Source of the DNA: Dichotomocladium elegans
Lineage: Eukaryota; Mucoromycota; Mucoromycetes; Mucorales; Lichtheimiaceae
Length of the DNA stretch: 64,000 nucleotides
Direction: 5' to 3'
Assembly (NCBI GenBank): GCA_025716815.1
Contig: JAIXMN010000011.1
Coordinates: forward strand, 310,001 to 374,000
Shown one piece after another: positions 1 to 11,758 of this stretch. Position 1 is the first letter of the stretch. The number at the start of each line of letters is the position of its first letter. The notes under the pieces are model-generated. The model saw only the letters and a program-made list of their open reading frames with translations, did not search any database and was not told the DNA's origin. The position numbers were made by a program, and so were the translations under genes.

Positions 1-1
1 T

Positions 2-3000
2 ATGGAACAGCGCGGATCTCTAAACACTACTGAGGCGTGTCTCCCACCTATTCTATTGGAACTCCATCAAGGGCTTCAGAACAAACATGAGGAAATGGAA
101 AACCTCTTTGATTATGCACTGCAGGCCATGAAGCAGCGAGAGACTATTGTGAGATGGCTTGATAGAATATCTGAGGCGACCGAGCAGGGGCGCACGTTGC
201 GTGTCGCGCTTGAAAAGGCGGAAGAACAATGCACTGACCATCAACAACAAGATGACGTGGCCGATCTCGATCGCCAAGTCACCGAGTTCAAGCACAGCGT
301 GCGCCAGCTCCAAGATGATGCTGCAGCGGTAGGCGAATACGAACCAAAGGATCCAGCTAATATCGGTGACAATTTGCAGTGGGACTTTGACGTGGCTGAC
401 CCGTACGAATATCATATAAGTATTCAGCGGCAAATTCATACATTCCTAGATGCCAAAAAATCCGAGATCGGCGAGGTAGAACGTCAGGTGGACAGCGTCC
501 ATCGCTCCGTTCAAACCAAACGCAGAACGGACGAGCTCTTGGGACTCTACGATTCACAAATCACTGAGGCACGCGAATTGGTCAGAGAGCGAGTAGAGCA
601 GGCGAGACTTTTCTCTGTCAATGCGTTCTCAGACCTTTCAGAGACGCGTATTATGGAATTCCAGAAGAAGCAACATAATTCCATGGACGAGATCCAGCAG
701 CTTGCAAAATCGCGCCTTCAGCCGCTCCAGGACGCCTTGCTTAACCCGAGCGGCGCTATTTCCATTCAACAGCAGCGTTGCGTAGCATCATTGCAACAAG
801 ATCTAGGTGAAGTGTTTTTGGATATTGACGAACTTAAAATGCTCCAAAAGGATCTATTGGCGACCGCGGATGCTGCATTGAAACGGAAGGTTTGGGAGCA
901 GCAGTACGTCCCGGCCATGGCGCAGATCAAGGCACTCAATGAGAATCTTCGGCAGCTTACCAATGAACGCGAGGCTACTGCTGTTGATCACATAGAATCT
1001 CAAATCGAGGGCTGGCACCGGCTGACAGGACAATGGAGGCAGCAACTTGACGCATTTACTCAAGGCCAGCTGGTGGCAGTGGAGGCAGCCTACCGTGCGT
1101 ACGAAACGGCCGCGGGACGAGTGAGTGAGAATCCTATTCCAGCCAATATCGAAGCCATGATGGAAACTCTCCGTCGTTTCCAAAAAAGGGCCAATGAGGC
1201 GATTGATCACCAGACACGGGATCTGAAGATGATTCAACAGCGCATCAACTGGGAGCAAGATGCGGATCATGTCCTGGAGCAGATACAGATGCAAAGGCAT
1301 GCACTTGAAGAATATATTCAATGCCAGGCACGGTGGCACCCTGAGAAAAATAACAATCGTCTCTCTGTGGAGCAGCTCAAAGGCCAGTATCAGACCTACG
1401 TTGACCGATTTCAGTCATTCCAGGTGTACACCTTGACCCCGCTCAGAAAACAAATGGAGTGGGATTCAGCCAGTTCATCGGTGCAGAAGATGGACGCGCT
1501 GGAAAAGAGTGAGACAAGCCTGCTACGTCACCTGGTCTTTGCTAAGGATGTCATTAACCAACACGAGAACGTGGCAAACTTTCTCTCAAATGCCGAAAAG
1601 CTTGAGCAGGAAGCTAGCACGCTCCGTGAGAGCATGCTCAGGGTATCGACCGATCAACTTTCTCCGGCAGGAGTCCAAAAGTTCAAGGAACAAGTAGACA
1701 GTATGCTGCAGCTCCAAGCGCAGGCAATACCTTACCCTGAACGGCAAAACGCAGACGATTTTCAGTCGAAGGTTCTCATTCAAGACAAGTTGTCAAATGA
1801 AATAGTACGGTATACCATTATGTGGCGATGCAATATCCTGAGCACGTTTGTCCAAAGCCTTGACGAGCAGCTGACATCCAAGCAACGACTCTCGCTTTGT
1901 GAACTCCTGCTCAGCCGTCACGCCAAGCACGCAGCCATATGCAGCGCCTGGATCAAGGAACGACATGAAAGTCTAGAAAAGTACAAGCGGCTCCTTGAAG
2001 AAGGCTCCGCGCGCCCATTGACCATTCCTGAGCTTCAACAAGCTTTTAGCGCCATCAAAGGACTCAACTATACCATGCAGCAAGGCCGGGCGAATGCCTT
2101 GGCCATGCTCGATGCACTCTACGACGAAATTGTTACGGCCTTTGAAGGCATTGACGATGAAAAGCTGCGTAGCGAGTTTTCACAGATGATGAATGCTCGT
2201 GAACATATGCAAGCTGCGTGGGTGCTGTTGTCGCGCGAGACTGAGCAGCTCCTTTCGGCATTCTCTTTTGCTCTAGAGCCAACAGAAATATACCATCAAG
2301 CCGCAAAGCTGAGGTCGGACCTTGTCGACCTAGAGCAACATATTGTTCAGCTGGACCACGCCACACTGACGGACGACCAGGTCTCGCAGTGGCAGAAACG
2401 TGTAGATAAACTTGACGCAGGCATGTATTTCCAGACACAACAGGTGCTACAATCCATGATGATCCATACCAAGGATGCCAACCGCATGATGGAATTGCTT
2501 ATGAAGGCCACCCAGCAACACCTTGACACAGCGAGGAATATGATCGCGGGCGTGCGGGCCATTCTGTCCGGGCTTTACAATACAGTCCGCCGAAATCGTC
2601 TTCGCAAGTCGTATCTCGACAAGGCCGAGGCTCTCATCCAGAGACTGGAGGAAATCAGGGTCTCCTTCAGAGATGCATCGGTGCAATTTAGAGATATTTG
2701 CTTCGAAAATCACAGCAGCCAGCGTCAACTCCTCTTGTCAGCTCAGCGAGACTTTCAGATTCGGATGAGCGACTGCGGAGATGCCTACAAGGACCTATGC
2801 GGGAACTCGGCCTTGGTTCTTGACGAGGCATCCGACAGCAACGGACATGATAACGAGGTTGCAGAGAAGCTACAAAAGAAAGTGGTTGACCAATGGTCGG
2901 TGGTGCAGGCAGAGCATGAAGGGCTCTTGCTCTTCATGGCACGCGCGGACGAATGGATAGATCGGTACAGTACCGCTGGGAAGCTCCAGCGCAGCCTATC

Positions 3001-5622
3001 TATGATCCAACGTGAACATCAGAACGGCAACCGCGTCGGAAGCCCTGGCAATCATACCGCGAACTACATGCCGAGACGTCGACGGAGCCTCAGCGGCAAC
3101 AATGCCATCAGCGAGGTGAATGACGACGAGGCATATGTTTTATCGAAGCTTGAAAAGCGACTTGCAGCAGTATCTCAGAATTTGGACGATCTTTTAACGT
3201 ATGCGCACAATCAGCAGCCACTCGACCCTGCCAACAGCCTCCGACTTGTGCAGTTCTGTGAGGGGATCTCGGGAAGAGTGAGATCGCTGCGGAGCGATGT
3301 TGGGGCCCGGCGCACCGATCTTGACAAGGCAATACTGATGGCCCAATACCAGAAAGAGCTCAAAGGCCAGTGTGATGTGTGTCAGGAGAAGATTGAGTAT
3401 ATCAAGCAGCAAGCAGCGCTCAACCCCGGCGTGGCCGAGAAGAAGCGAGGATCGGTGCACGCGGTTGTGCAGACGTATAGCACAGCACTTGCGGGCATAC
3501 GACACACGCAGCACCGTATCCGGGGGAGCCTCAGCGACGGCACACTTGCGGAGCAGGCGAACAGGCTCGTCAACTCGTTTCGTGTCTTGAGGTCCGAGAC
3601 CGATCGACTCAAGCGGCCGCTGGAAAAGGCGCTTCAGGATCTTGAGCAGCGTCTGAATATCGAGGAAGCGTATGTAGCTGTTCTCAGATCGATGAATCGG
3701 CATGCGGACGCGGAAGTGGATGCCATGCGAACACTGAATACCTTCAACACCGCGATATCCACCATTTCCAAGAACGCACAGATGATGCGAACAACAGCAA
3801 AGAGCAACAGCAGCAGCAACAATAGCGGCGCTGCTGCTGAATGTCTCGGGGATTTACCGGAACTAAAAGATTTTGACCGACGGTACAAAGCAGCGGAAGC
3901 GACGGTCCACGCGTTTGCCACCGCCGGCAATCGGATCAAAACAGTTCTTTACAAGGGTCGGGGCATTGGAGGAAACCGCATTGAGGCCATCACGCGAGTT
4001 ATTGATCGTCGCCAGGATGGTGTGGAGCGCAAGTGGGTGCGCATCAAGGCATCCGCCGACGAGGCCCGAACCAGGGTGTTGGAAGCGCAAGCACGCGCAC
4101 AAGCGTGTGCGAAGCTCGGTGAGTTGATCCGCTACGTATGCGATCTGAAGGCCCGGGTCAATATGCTTCAGCTGTCTGGTAAGAGCATCACGCTGGAGCA
4201 GCAAGAGCTCAGGGATGTCCAGGATGAGATGAAGAACGTGCTTTCGAAGAAGCAGAAAGATGTGGATGCGTTTATATCGGGTGTTCTGGAAAAGGACGGT
4301 CAGATAAGATGGCAGAAGCACGAGTTGGCGGGTATGGTTGGTGAGCTTGAGAGGTTAGTTCAATCGCGCCAGGGCCAGGCGCAGCTTGAGGGTGCTATTG
4401 CCATGGTCCTCGGCATGTTGGCCAAGGCGGACGATGCGATTGCCGACTTGGCGCGAATGGTGGAAAGTTGCACGCCACAGCACGCCCGACTTGTGGTGGC
4501 AGCAGCAGCAGCAGCAGCGGCGGCGGCGGCGAGTCGGTTCGACGGGGACGATATCCGGTCCATGCTGCAGCGTCTCATCGCGGGACTCAGGGAGCGCGAG
4601 CCACAAATCGGTGAGCTCATCAGCAAAGCCAAGGAGACGGCTCGGAAGCAGTCTGTGGACAGACAGGAGCGGGTGATAACGAAACTGAGCCAGACGTTGG
4701 CGCGATGGGAGACGGTCAAGGCGGAAGCGAGCGCGTGCGAGAATGAGCTTCGGGCCTGTCTCAGTCAGCCCGACCATGAGTTCTTTACGAAATTAGCGAT
4801 GGCCAAGAGCAAATCGATAGGCACGAGCAATAATAGCATGAGTAATCGATGGCCCATGCCAATCCCCACCCTGAGCAGCACCCAGCGCCACCGCAAGTCC
4901 CGCGGCGGGTTCCGGTCATCGACTGCATCGGTTAACAATAAGGCGACCGCAAGACGCGCGACGGTCTCCCACCCGACCGGTCGCAGCAGGCGAAAGAAGG
5001 CGCCGCCGAACTATGTGGTCACCGACCCCGAGAGCGAATTGGATCTCGAACTCGGCCGGGTCGCCAACGAAAGCTCTTACCGGATGAAGATCAGGAGGGT
5101 ACCGGGTGAGGTGGGCAAGTACTGGTTCGGTGACGATCTGCCACGGCTCATGTACTGCCGTATCCTACCGAGCAAGATGGTCATGGTCCGCGTGGGAGGC
5201 GGGTGGGAGGAGCTCTCCCAGTTCCTAAAGAGTACGTTTAGCTTTTCTCTCGACTATAGATCTATAACATTGAAATGTATGTGTCCTTTTTTTTTTCTCC
5301 AGGCCATGGTCACCTATCTATCTCCGACCAGAGCGACACCTCGTCCGCAGGCGAACCGTCGCCTCCCAACTCAGTCCGTAGCGATTCGCCTGGGATGATC
5401 GCGACCAGTACAATCACGCTACGCGGCGGGCGAAACCGATCTCTCTCGCAAACATCCTGGGCGCCTCTTCAGCCATCCTCCAACGCACCCGTCAGCGGTA
5501 TCATCCGAGTTTCTGACAGTGGAGATCAAGTGGCCTCCCATGAAACAGTCAAGGGCCGAAGATCAAGTATGCAGACCGCCGAGCCAGCATTATTAAATCT
5601 GTCTTCTGCTCTGCGTATGTAG
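2..5622 (+). CDS. Giant coiled-coil protein with C-terminal GAR (GAS2-related) domain, 5' end outside window
   Basis: Two exons, 2-5231 and 5303-5622, joined in phase across a 71-nt intron (GTACGT donor, CT-rich CCAG acceptor). The first 1,600 or so visible residues are almost wholly charged helix with heptad spacing, like spectrin or plakin repeats. Roughly residues 1670-1743 (5011-5231) match a GAR/GAS2 domain: a basic lead-in, then YRMKIRRVPGEVGKYWFGDD and a VRVGGGWEELSQFL core. GAR domains bind microtubules in animal spectraplakins and Gas2, so a cytoskeletal crosslinker or spacer is a fair inference. The tail encoded by exon 2 is Ser/Pro-rich and disordered. An alanine tract is coded by GCA/GCG repeats near 4498-4530. 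The ATG at position 2 is probably internal because the helical region is already under way; the true start and any actin-binding or Kar9-like N-terminus lie upstream. The domain call is fairly sure, the cellular role is inferred. Confidence 0.8.
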
Positions 5623-5690
5623 TATGTGAAAAAAAAAGAGAGAGAGAATATCACCTGTATCATAGACTTCTGTATATAGACATATATTGT

Positions 5691-5696
5691 AATAAA
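5691..5696 (+). terminator. Candidate polyadenylation signal
   Basis: A consensus AATAAA lies 69 bp after the stop codon of the GAR-domain gene in an AT-rich 3' region. It is a plausible cleavage/polyadenylation signal for that transcript; no transcript evidence is available. Confidence 0.4.
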
Positions 5697-5926
5697 CGGG
5701 ATGGTGGTGGGGTTCCCGATCAAGGAATGGACACATTCTATAGAGAAGAACGAGCCCGGACTTGAGGATAGCGCATCACATCCTAAGTTGTTTGCGATGC
5801 GGTATGGTTGAGAACAACAGCGGCTTCATCAAGCATCCCGATCCTCTTACCTTGCTAGAAAAGGATTTGCCGAGTTAAGTAACTATCCATTTTCTTGGGG
5901 GGAGGAGAGGGCCGAATTTATTTTGT

Positions 5927-7038
5927 ATGTCTGCACTTTCCAAACAGGATTGCTTTGTGTTTGCGCCACAGCTCAGGGACGCATTCAACCCCTGCTCTCG
6001 CGATCAACGAAAAAAGCGAGGTCGCAATGTGATTGAGACCAACAATGACGAATGGGCCGCTTTGACTGCCCGGAGGAAACGTCGAGCGCCATGCGCGCGT
6101 GGTCCCGACACGACGGCAACCGTGTTGGATGATCATTCTGGACCGCAGGCGTCTGATTACGCGCGGCTTGATGCCGAACTGGCGGCTTTCCATGGCGAGA
6201 TCCTTTTCAAAAAGCTCCTGACTATGCCCATTCCCCAGGCAAAGCTTCTACGCCCCTCGAGTAAAAAGCATGGCATGGACTGACTGACGTTTATCAATCT
6301 ATTTCAGGTAGAGCATGTGTGCCAGCAAAGGTCTTGGACGATGCAAGATGTCATTCCACTGAGCGAGGTGCTTGCACGCGAGGAGTCGTCTACTGTCGCA
6401 TGTGCCACAACACTTGTTCGCCATGTCGTATGCCCTCATGTATGGGGCGGGGGTGGTGGTGGTTGGGGGGAGGGGGGATGTTTGAACACATGTCCCACCC
6501 ACCCCTAATGCTCGATGCCGTCTGTCCCTCACTGACACTTTTTTTTTTTTTTGTATGGAAAAAGGCGTCCGAACTGAAAACACGACGGATATTCACGAGT
6601 GTCGTGCAGATCGCAGAACGACCGCTCCTCGAGGGCCTGGTCATCCCGCTCCTGCCGAAGCTGACCAAGCCAGATGTCCAGAACCTCGCACGCATCCCTT
6701 TCTCCCCCCAAAACCGCATATCCCTTTTACGAACCATCTGTGCCGACGAAAGCCTTCGGCCCTGGCAAGACCCCCTGCTACTTCTCATCGAGAAAACCCT
6801 GAGCGCCCAACCTCTTTTGCTGCAACCTGCTCAGACGTTCGATCTGACCACGATTGTCCACCAGGCCAACATGCAGATCTTGCTGGTCCTCACCAGCAAG
6901 TACGGCCAGTCTCTCGTCTCCCAACACTTGCTCGACACGGTCGACGCCACCGCGCAGGCCAGCCAGCACGTTCTCAAACGCGCAGTGATGAATCACATCG
7001 CATCCATTCGGAAGCGAACAATCCAAAACACAAAGTGA
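5927..7038 (+). CDS. Unrecognised helical-repeat protein, possibly FANCE-like C-terminus
   Basis: Modelled as three exons, 5927-6238, 6308-6427 and 6565-7038, giving about 301 residues. The frame stays open only if the first intron uses a GC donor (CAG|GCAAAG, 6239-6307); the second intron (6428-6564) is GTATGC to AAG. The N-terminus (about 100 residues) is basic and probably disordered. The rest consists of amphipathic helices rich in Leu with repeated LLP, LLL and W-x-D-P-LLLLIEK patterns, ending in a LKRAV helix. This looks like an alpha-solenoid, and the spacing reminded me of the C-terminal domain of Fanconi anaemia protein FANCE; that is a weak resemblance from memory, not a match I could score. 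No catalytic motif is visible. The alternative GT donor at 6261 opens a Cys-rich, less protein-like second exon, which is why I prefer the GC donor. Confidence 0.5.
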
Positions 7039-7117
7039 AGGCTGTTTCCTTTTTTTTTTTTTTAGTATACCGTATTAAAAATCTAGATGATTTTATGCAT
7101 GTGTGTGTGTGTGTTTG

Positions 7118-10100
7118 TTACTTTGACTGGACATTGACACGTGCATTGACGCGACGAGGGTCCAGCGTCTGCGGGTCGAGCGAGGGCAACAGGTATGAAA
7201 TATCGTCCCAAGGATGGCGGTAAAGGCCTTGCTTGAGTCGCTTTTGGTCCAAATAATGCCCAATGAACCCGAGGGATCGGCCAAGCACAAAGAGGCCATT
7301 GAGCGTACCGATCTTCATGTACTCCTCGGCTTCCTCACGCGTAAAGGCGCCCGAGTCTCGGAGCAAGTCGACGAACGAGACGGCAATGCAGCCATCCACA
7401 TTGAGGATCAAGTTGTCCTTCTTGCTAGTCGTGATCTCCTCCACCTTCAGGGCATAGTCGAGAATGGGCGTCGACGGGAAGCTCTTCTTGACGTAATCCT
7501 TAACAAGCTCGACACGCATGTCCGGATTGGAACGAGACTTGATCTTATGTCCGATGCCCGGAATGAGCTTGTTTGCCTTGCGCATACTGTTGACGAACTC
7601 ACGCGGCGTCTGGCCGCTGTCGTACGCTCGTGTGAAATTCGTAGCAGCACCATCAAGCGCTCCGCCAAAGCGCTCGCCAATGGTCAGGAGACCGGCTACT
7701 AACGATGAGATCAAGTCTTTACCTGCACGGGTAGTGATGATGGTATTCATGGCCTACGATCCCCAGGTATGTGTGAATACAACGCATCCATTCCCACCAC
7801 CCTTTTTATCTCGGTTCACAAAAGCTTACACCAGACACAGCAGGCCCGTGATCCGCAGTCAGCATCAACACCATCTCAATGAACTTGCAGGCGTAATCCG
7901 GAAGTCTACGCTTGAACCACAAGAGAGACAGGACACCGCCAATGCCAATGTCCTCTTTGAAGACCTCGGTGATAGGCATCCCCGCATAGAGCAACTCCTG
8001 ACCACGGTCATCCACGATCGTCGACACAAAACTGGCTGGCTTGCGAACCAGGCCTAGCTCCTGGGCCCACGAATAATCAATAGGGATCTTTGGGATCTCA
8101 GGTTCGGCGATCGGCACAATGGTACCCTCCCGGACAAGCTTGTCATAGGTCTCCTCAAGGACCTGCGGTATCTTCTCAAAGGTCTCGGGAACGATGATTC
8201 CCGCAGCACGCATTGCCTTGTTCTTCGCATCCGCAGTCTCTAGATCCGAATTAGCGAGCGCGCCGGCATGGCCAAACTGCACATCCGTCGTAAACATCTT
8301 TGCACATGTGCCAATACACCATGCGACAATGGGCTTCCTGATCACCCCGCTCTTGACGGCCTCGATCACGCGATACTCCTCTACACCGCCCACCTCGCCA
8401 AGCAACACGAGCATCTTGCAGTACGGGTCGGTCTCGTATCGGAGCAGGTGGTCGATAAAAGTCGAGCCAGGGTAGCGGTCACCTCCGATGGCAACGCCTT
8501 CATAGACGCCGTCTGTGGTGCGCGAAATGATATTGTTCAGCTCGTTGGACATGCCACCCGACTTGGAAACATAACCGACCGAGCCGGGGCGATACAGCTT
8601 CGACGCAACAATGTTGTCCATCATTCCTCCGGTATTGCCGATCTTGAAGCAACCTGGCTTGATGCCGCCCACGGTGGCTGGGCCAATGACGAGAACCTTG
8701 CGACGCTCTGCCTCGTGCAGGATCTGGCGTGCACGGCGTTCCGGCACTCCTTCGGCGATGATGGCTATTGTCTTGAACTGGGAATGAGTGAGGATCTCGC
8801 GTGTCGAGTCATACACAGAGCGGCATGAAGCAAAGTTGACCACGACGTCCGCTTCGGGAAATTTGTCTGCTGCATCCTTCAGCGACGTGAACACAGGGAC
8901 CAGCGTCTCCTTGGTGCCCCAGTAGAACTTTTGGACATGTGAGCCGCCGAAGGGATATACCATCGCCGCCACCGAGGGCGAGTCGCGCTTGCACATAAAA
9001 TCAAAGTCGAGCATCCCTTGCACGGCGCGGGGCTGCATGCCATAGACAATCGCCCTGGTATGCGCAGTGAAGGGGCGATACCATGTGGTCGACTCATCCT
9101 TACTCGCACTCTCAAAATATTGCATCCGGTCGCGCGGATCCGACGGGGTCTCCTCCACGACCTTAAGCCGCGGACTACGAGCGCCGGCTGCGATCGGGGT
9201 CGTGGTGCCACTGTCTGTGGTGCCGAGCACCTGGTCCTGGAAGAGGTTACCAGACGATCCGATGGAAGGAAGCGCACGATTGTTCGAGGCCCTGCCAAGC
9301 AGCGCAAGCGGCACGATCTCGGTGATATGGGTTTCGGGGCCAAACACCTGGATTTCTACCCCAAGGGTTTCACCCAGCTGGCGCATTGCGCGCAGACCTT
9401 CCTGATAATTTGGACCACCGCGGCGGATGAAAATACGGACCTTGTGCGTAATGAGGGCCTGCTTAAAGTCGGTGAGCGCCCTGATGATGCCTTTGAAGGT
9501 TGTGGCAACGTTTGTAAAGTTGGCAATGCCACCACCGATAAAGAGAATCTTTCCTTCAGGGTGTGGCTCGCCTCGCGTCATGAGCTCGAGGATCGTCTTG
9601 GCATATTCATAAGTTTGGGTCTCAGTAGGCGCACCCGAGTATTCGCCATAGTTCGCCAGCTCGTCTGCGAAACCCAGAGCCGCAATGGCGTCAGAGTACA
9701 CGACTGACGCACCGCCTCCAGCAACCATAGTCCACACACGACCGTTCCGGTTAAGGATGGTAAGCTTGAGCGATGCTCCTGTCTTGCCGTCCAGCTCTTG
9801 AATGTAAGCTTCCTCCTTGCTAAGCTCACGACCAAAAGGGGCAGGGAATACCATGGGCGGGCCTTGGTCTGCGTGTTGCTGCTGCTGCTGCTGCTGCTGG
9901 CCGCTTGAAGACGCCCCAATGTTTTGCGGTGCCCGCGCAATTGCCCACTTGGGTCCTGATTCGAACTCGGCCGTCTGATCTAACTTGGCTGCAAGATCCA
10001 AGTACATGACCTGCGGTGTCTGACCTTCCACAGGATCCGTTACCACAAGTGGATTGATTTCCAGATAGGTAAAGTTGAGATCGACGTAAACAGAGTACAG

Positions 10101-10831
10101 CCGCGTGATGAACTCGACAAGCACGTCGCGTTTAAACTCGGGTACGTCCTTGAGGAGGGTAGTCTTTATCTCGTCCGCGTTAGGGAATGGCTGGTCCACT
10201 CCAACGAGCAGCTTAAGGGCCTTGGCATCCACATCACCAACATCGATACCACCCTCGTGGGTGAAAAGAACATAGTCGCCTTCTCGGACTGAATTGATGC
10301 ATATGTAATACTCTGTGTTCGCAGGATGAGGCGTGAAGGGTTCGATGAGGAAGGTTTTTAGGATGCCTGTGGTGCGCTCAATCTGGGATAAGGGAGCAAC
10401 GACGGAAATGCGAACGTGAGCTGCAACGCCCTCATTCAGCCAGCCCTTCTTTTTTTTTTTTACTCTCTTGGACTTACTTTTATCTCTTTGCCTGCGCGTT
10501 CCTCGATCCATTTCCTTGCCTCGGGCCAGGTCTTGTTGAGCGTCAGCAAGCCGTGCTTACCACGACGCTTGATAAGCTGGTCAGGTTTTGCTACTAGTTT
10601 ATCGGTTAAAAGCCAAGGATATGCCTGTTCCAGAAAATCCAGTTTCTGCTTGAGGGCAACGCCAAAAGCATCTGCAGATACGGGGGATATATCTATCTGG
10701 AGCTGAGCCAATTTTGTGGGTGCAGGGGCGAAAAGGGAAGGCAGCGGCTGATCAGTCACCAGCGGAGCCCGAAGCAAGTGATACGCCAACAGAAGTTTGC
10801 CGTCATACTCGCGGATAGCCTTGGCAGACAT
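7118..10831 (-). CDS. ATP-citrate synthase (ATP-citrate lyase), single-chain form
   Basis: Cytosolic enzyme that splits citrate with ATP and CoA into acetyl-CoA and oxaloacetate, feeding lipid synthesis and histone acetylation. Exons on the minus strand are 10478-10831, 7830-10382 and 7118-7753, about 1,180 residues. The order matches animal ACLY: ATP-grasp/citrate-binding half ([34 protein letters not shown]), a linker with a polyglutamine run (near 9877-9900) and a Ser/Pro stretch, the succinyl-CoA-synthetase-alpha-like domain with the phospho-histidine loop FGHAGA, and the citrate-synthase-like C-terminus ([36 protein letters not shown]). Ascomycetes usually split this enzyme into two genes; the fused form is expected in Mucoromycota. 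The first intron is taken as 10383-10477 because it restores the conserved KEIK|IERTTG junction and has a good CT-rich CCAG acceptor; a shorter 32-nt option was rejected. Confidence 0.96.
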
Positions 10832-11758
10832 TGAGAGGAATAAAAAAAAATGGGGATGATGCAGAAAGAGAAAGAGAAGGAAAAAAGTGAGCGTCGACAC
10901 TAAAAGGAAGAAGAAAAACTTTTTTTTAAAAAAGGTTTAGCTTTGCAAGCAAGGAATTACAAGTTATTTTTTTGGGGGGGTTGGTTGGTTGTGGTGAGGG
11001 GTATCTATCCCGGTTTGCGTCGGATGTCACAGCAGGGATATGCGACGGCATCATCATCAGTATTGGGTGTGAGTTTCTTTTCAACCTTTTGACAACTCAC
11101 GCATCCACGTGACCATTGTTTGCCAGACTACCGGATTTGGGTGCTTGCCGAGGGCAATATGCAGCTGAGGCAATGATGGGGGGGGGGTTAACTTGCCCCC
11201 TCCCCCCCATGAACAAATGTATTCTGGGGTAATCTCTCCCCATACTTTCCCCACCCCCAGCATGGCCCATTAAGTTTTGTTGTTTGGACACACACAGCAA
11301 TTGTTGGCTTTAGTACTTTTTTTTTATTAGTTTATTAACTGTATCTGTTCGCACTGGAGCACCATACGAAATTAGGAGAATTAAAGAGAGAGGCTAAAAA
11401 AGTGATCATAAGTTACTTATGGGTGGGGAGGTGATGGAGCTGGGTAACATAAAAGGTGCGGTGTATGAGTGTGCTTTGAAGCAATTTTCCAACAAAAGAG
11501 GCATAAATAGAGAAAAAAAAATATACACAAAAAAAGGGAGGTAGAAAAATGTGAAATGAGAACAGCAAAAAAAAAAAAAATTGGAGGAGAATTAACGGGT
11601 CGAGGAGGAGGAAAGACAATGGTAGAGAGATCTGTATATATGCAGAGGAGGTGAGAAAGCGTATAGGCTTGGATTATAGATTAGAAAGGTTTCCAATGGT
11701 GTTCGTGCGTGTGTGTATACATATAGAGAGCTTGGAAGAGGTCTGGTGTCGATGACCA
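10832..11758. other. Intergenic: ATP-citrate lyase 5' region and zinc-finger gene 3' region
   Basis: No convincing coding frame. It contains several poly-A/poly-T runs, a G-run/C-run pair near 11180-11210 and a TG-rich tract near 11700. It should hold the ATP-citrate lyase promoter and, toward 11758, the zinc-finger gene's 3' untranslated region. Confidence 0.5.

Noticed and set aside
10446..10477. 32-nt intron in the ATP-citrate lyase gene ending at an A-run NAGNAG acceptor
   Set aside because: It would keep about 20 extra residues that break the conserved KEIK-IERTTG junction; the 95-nt intron 10383-10477 has a better acceptor and restores it.
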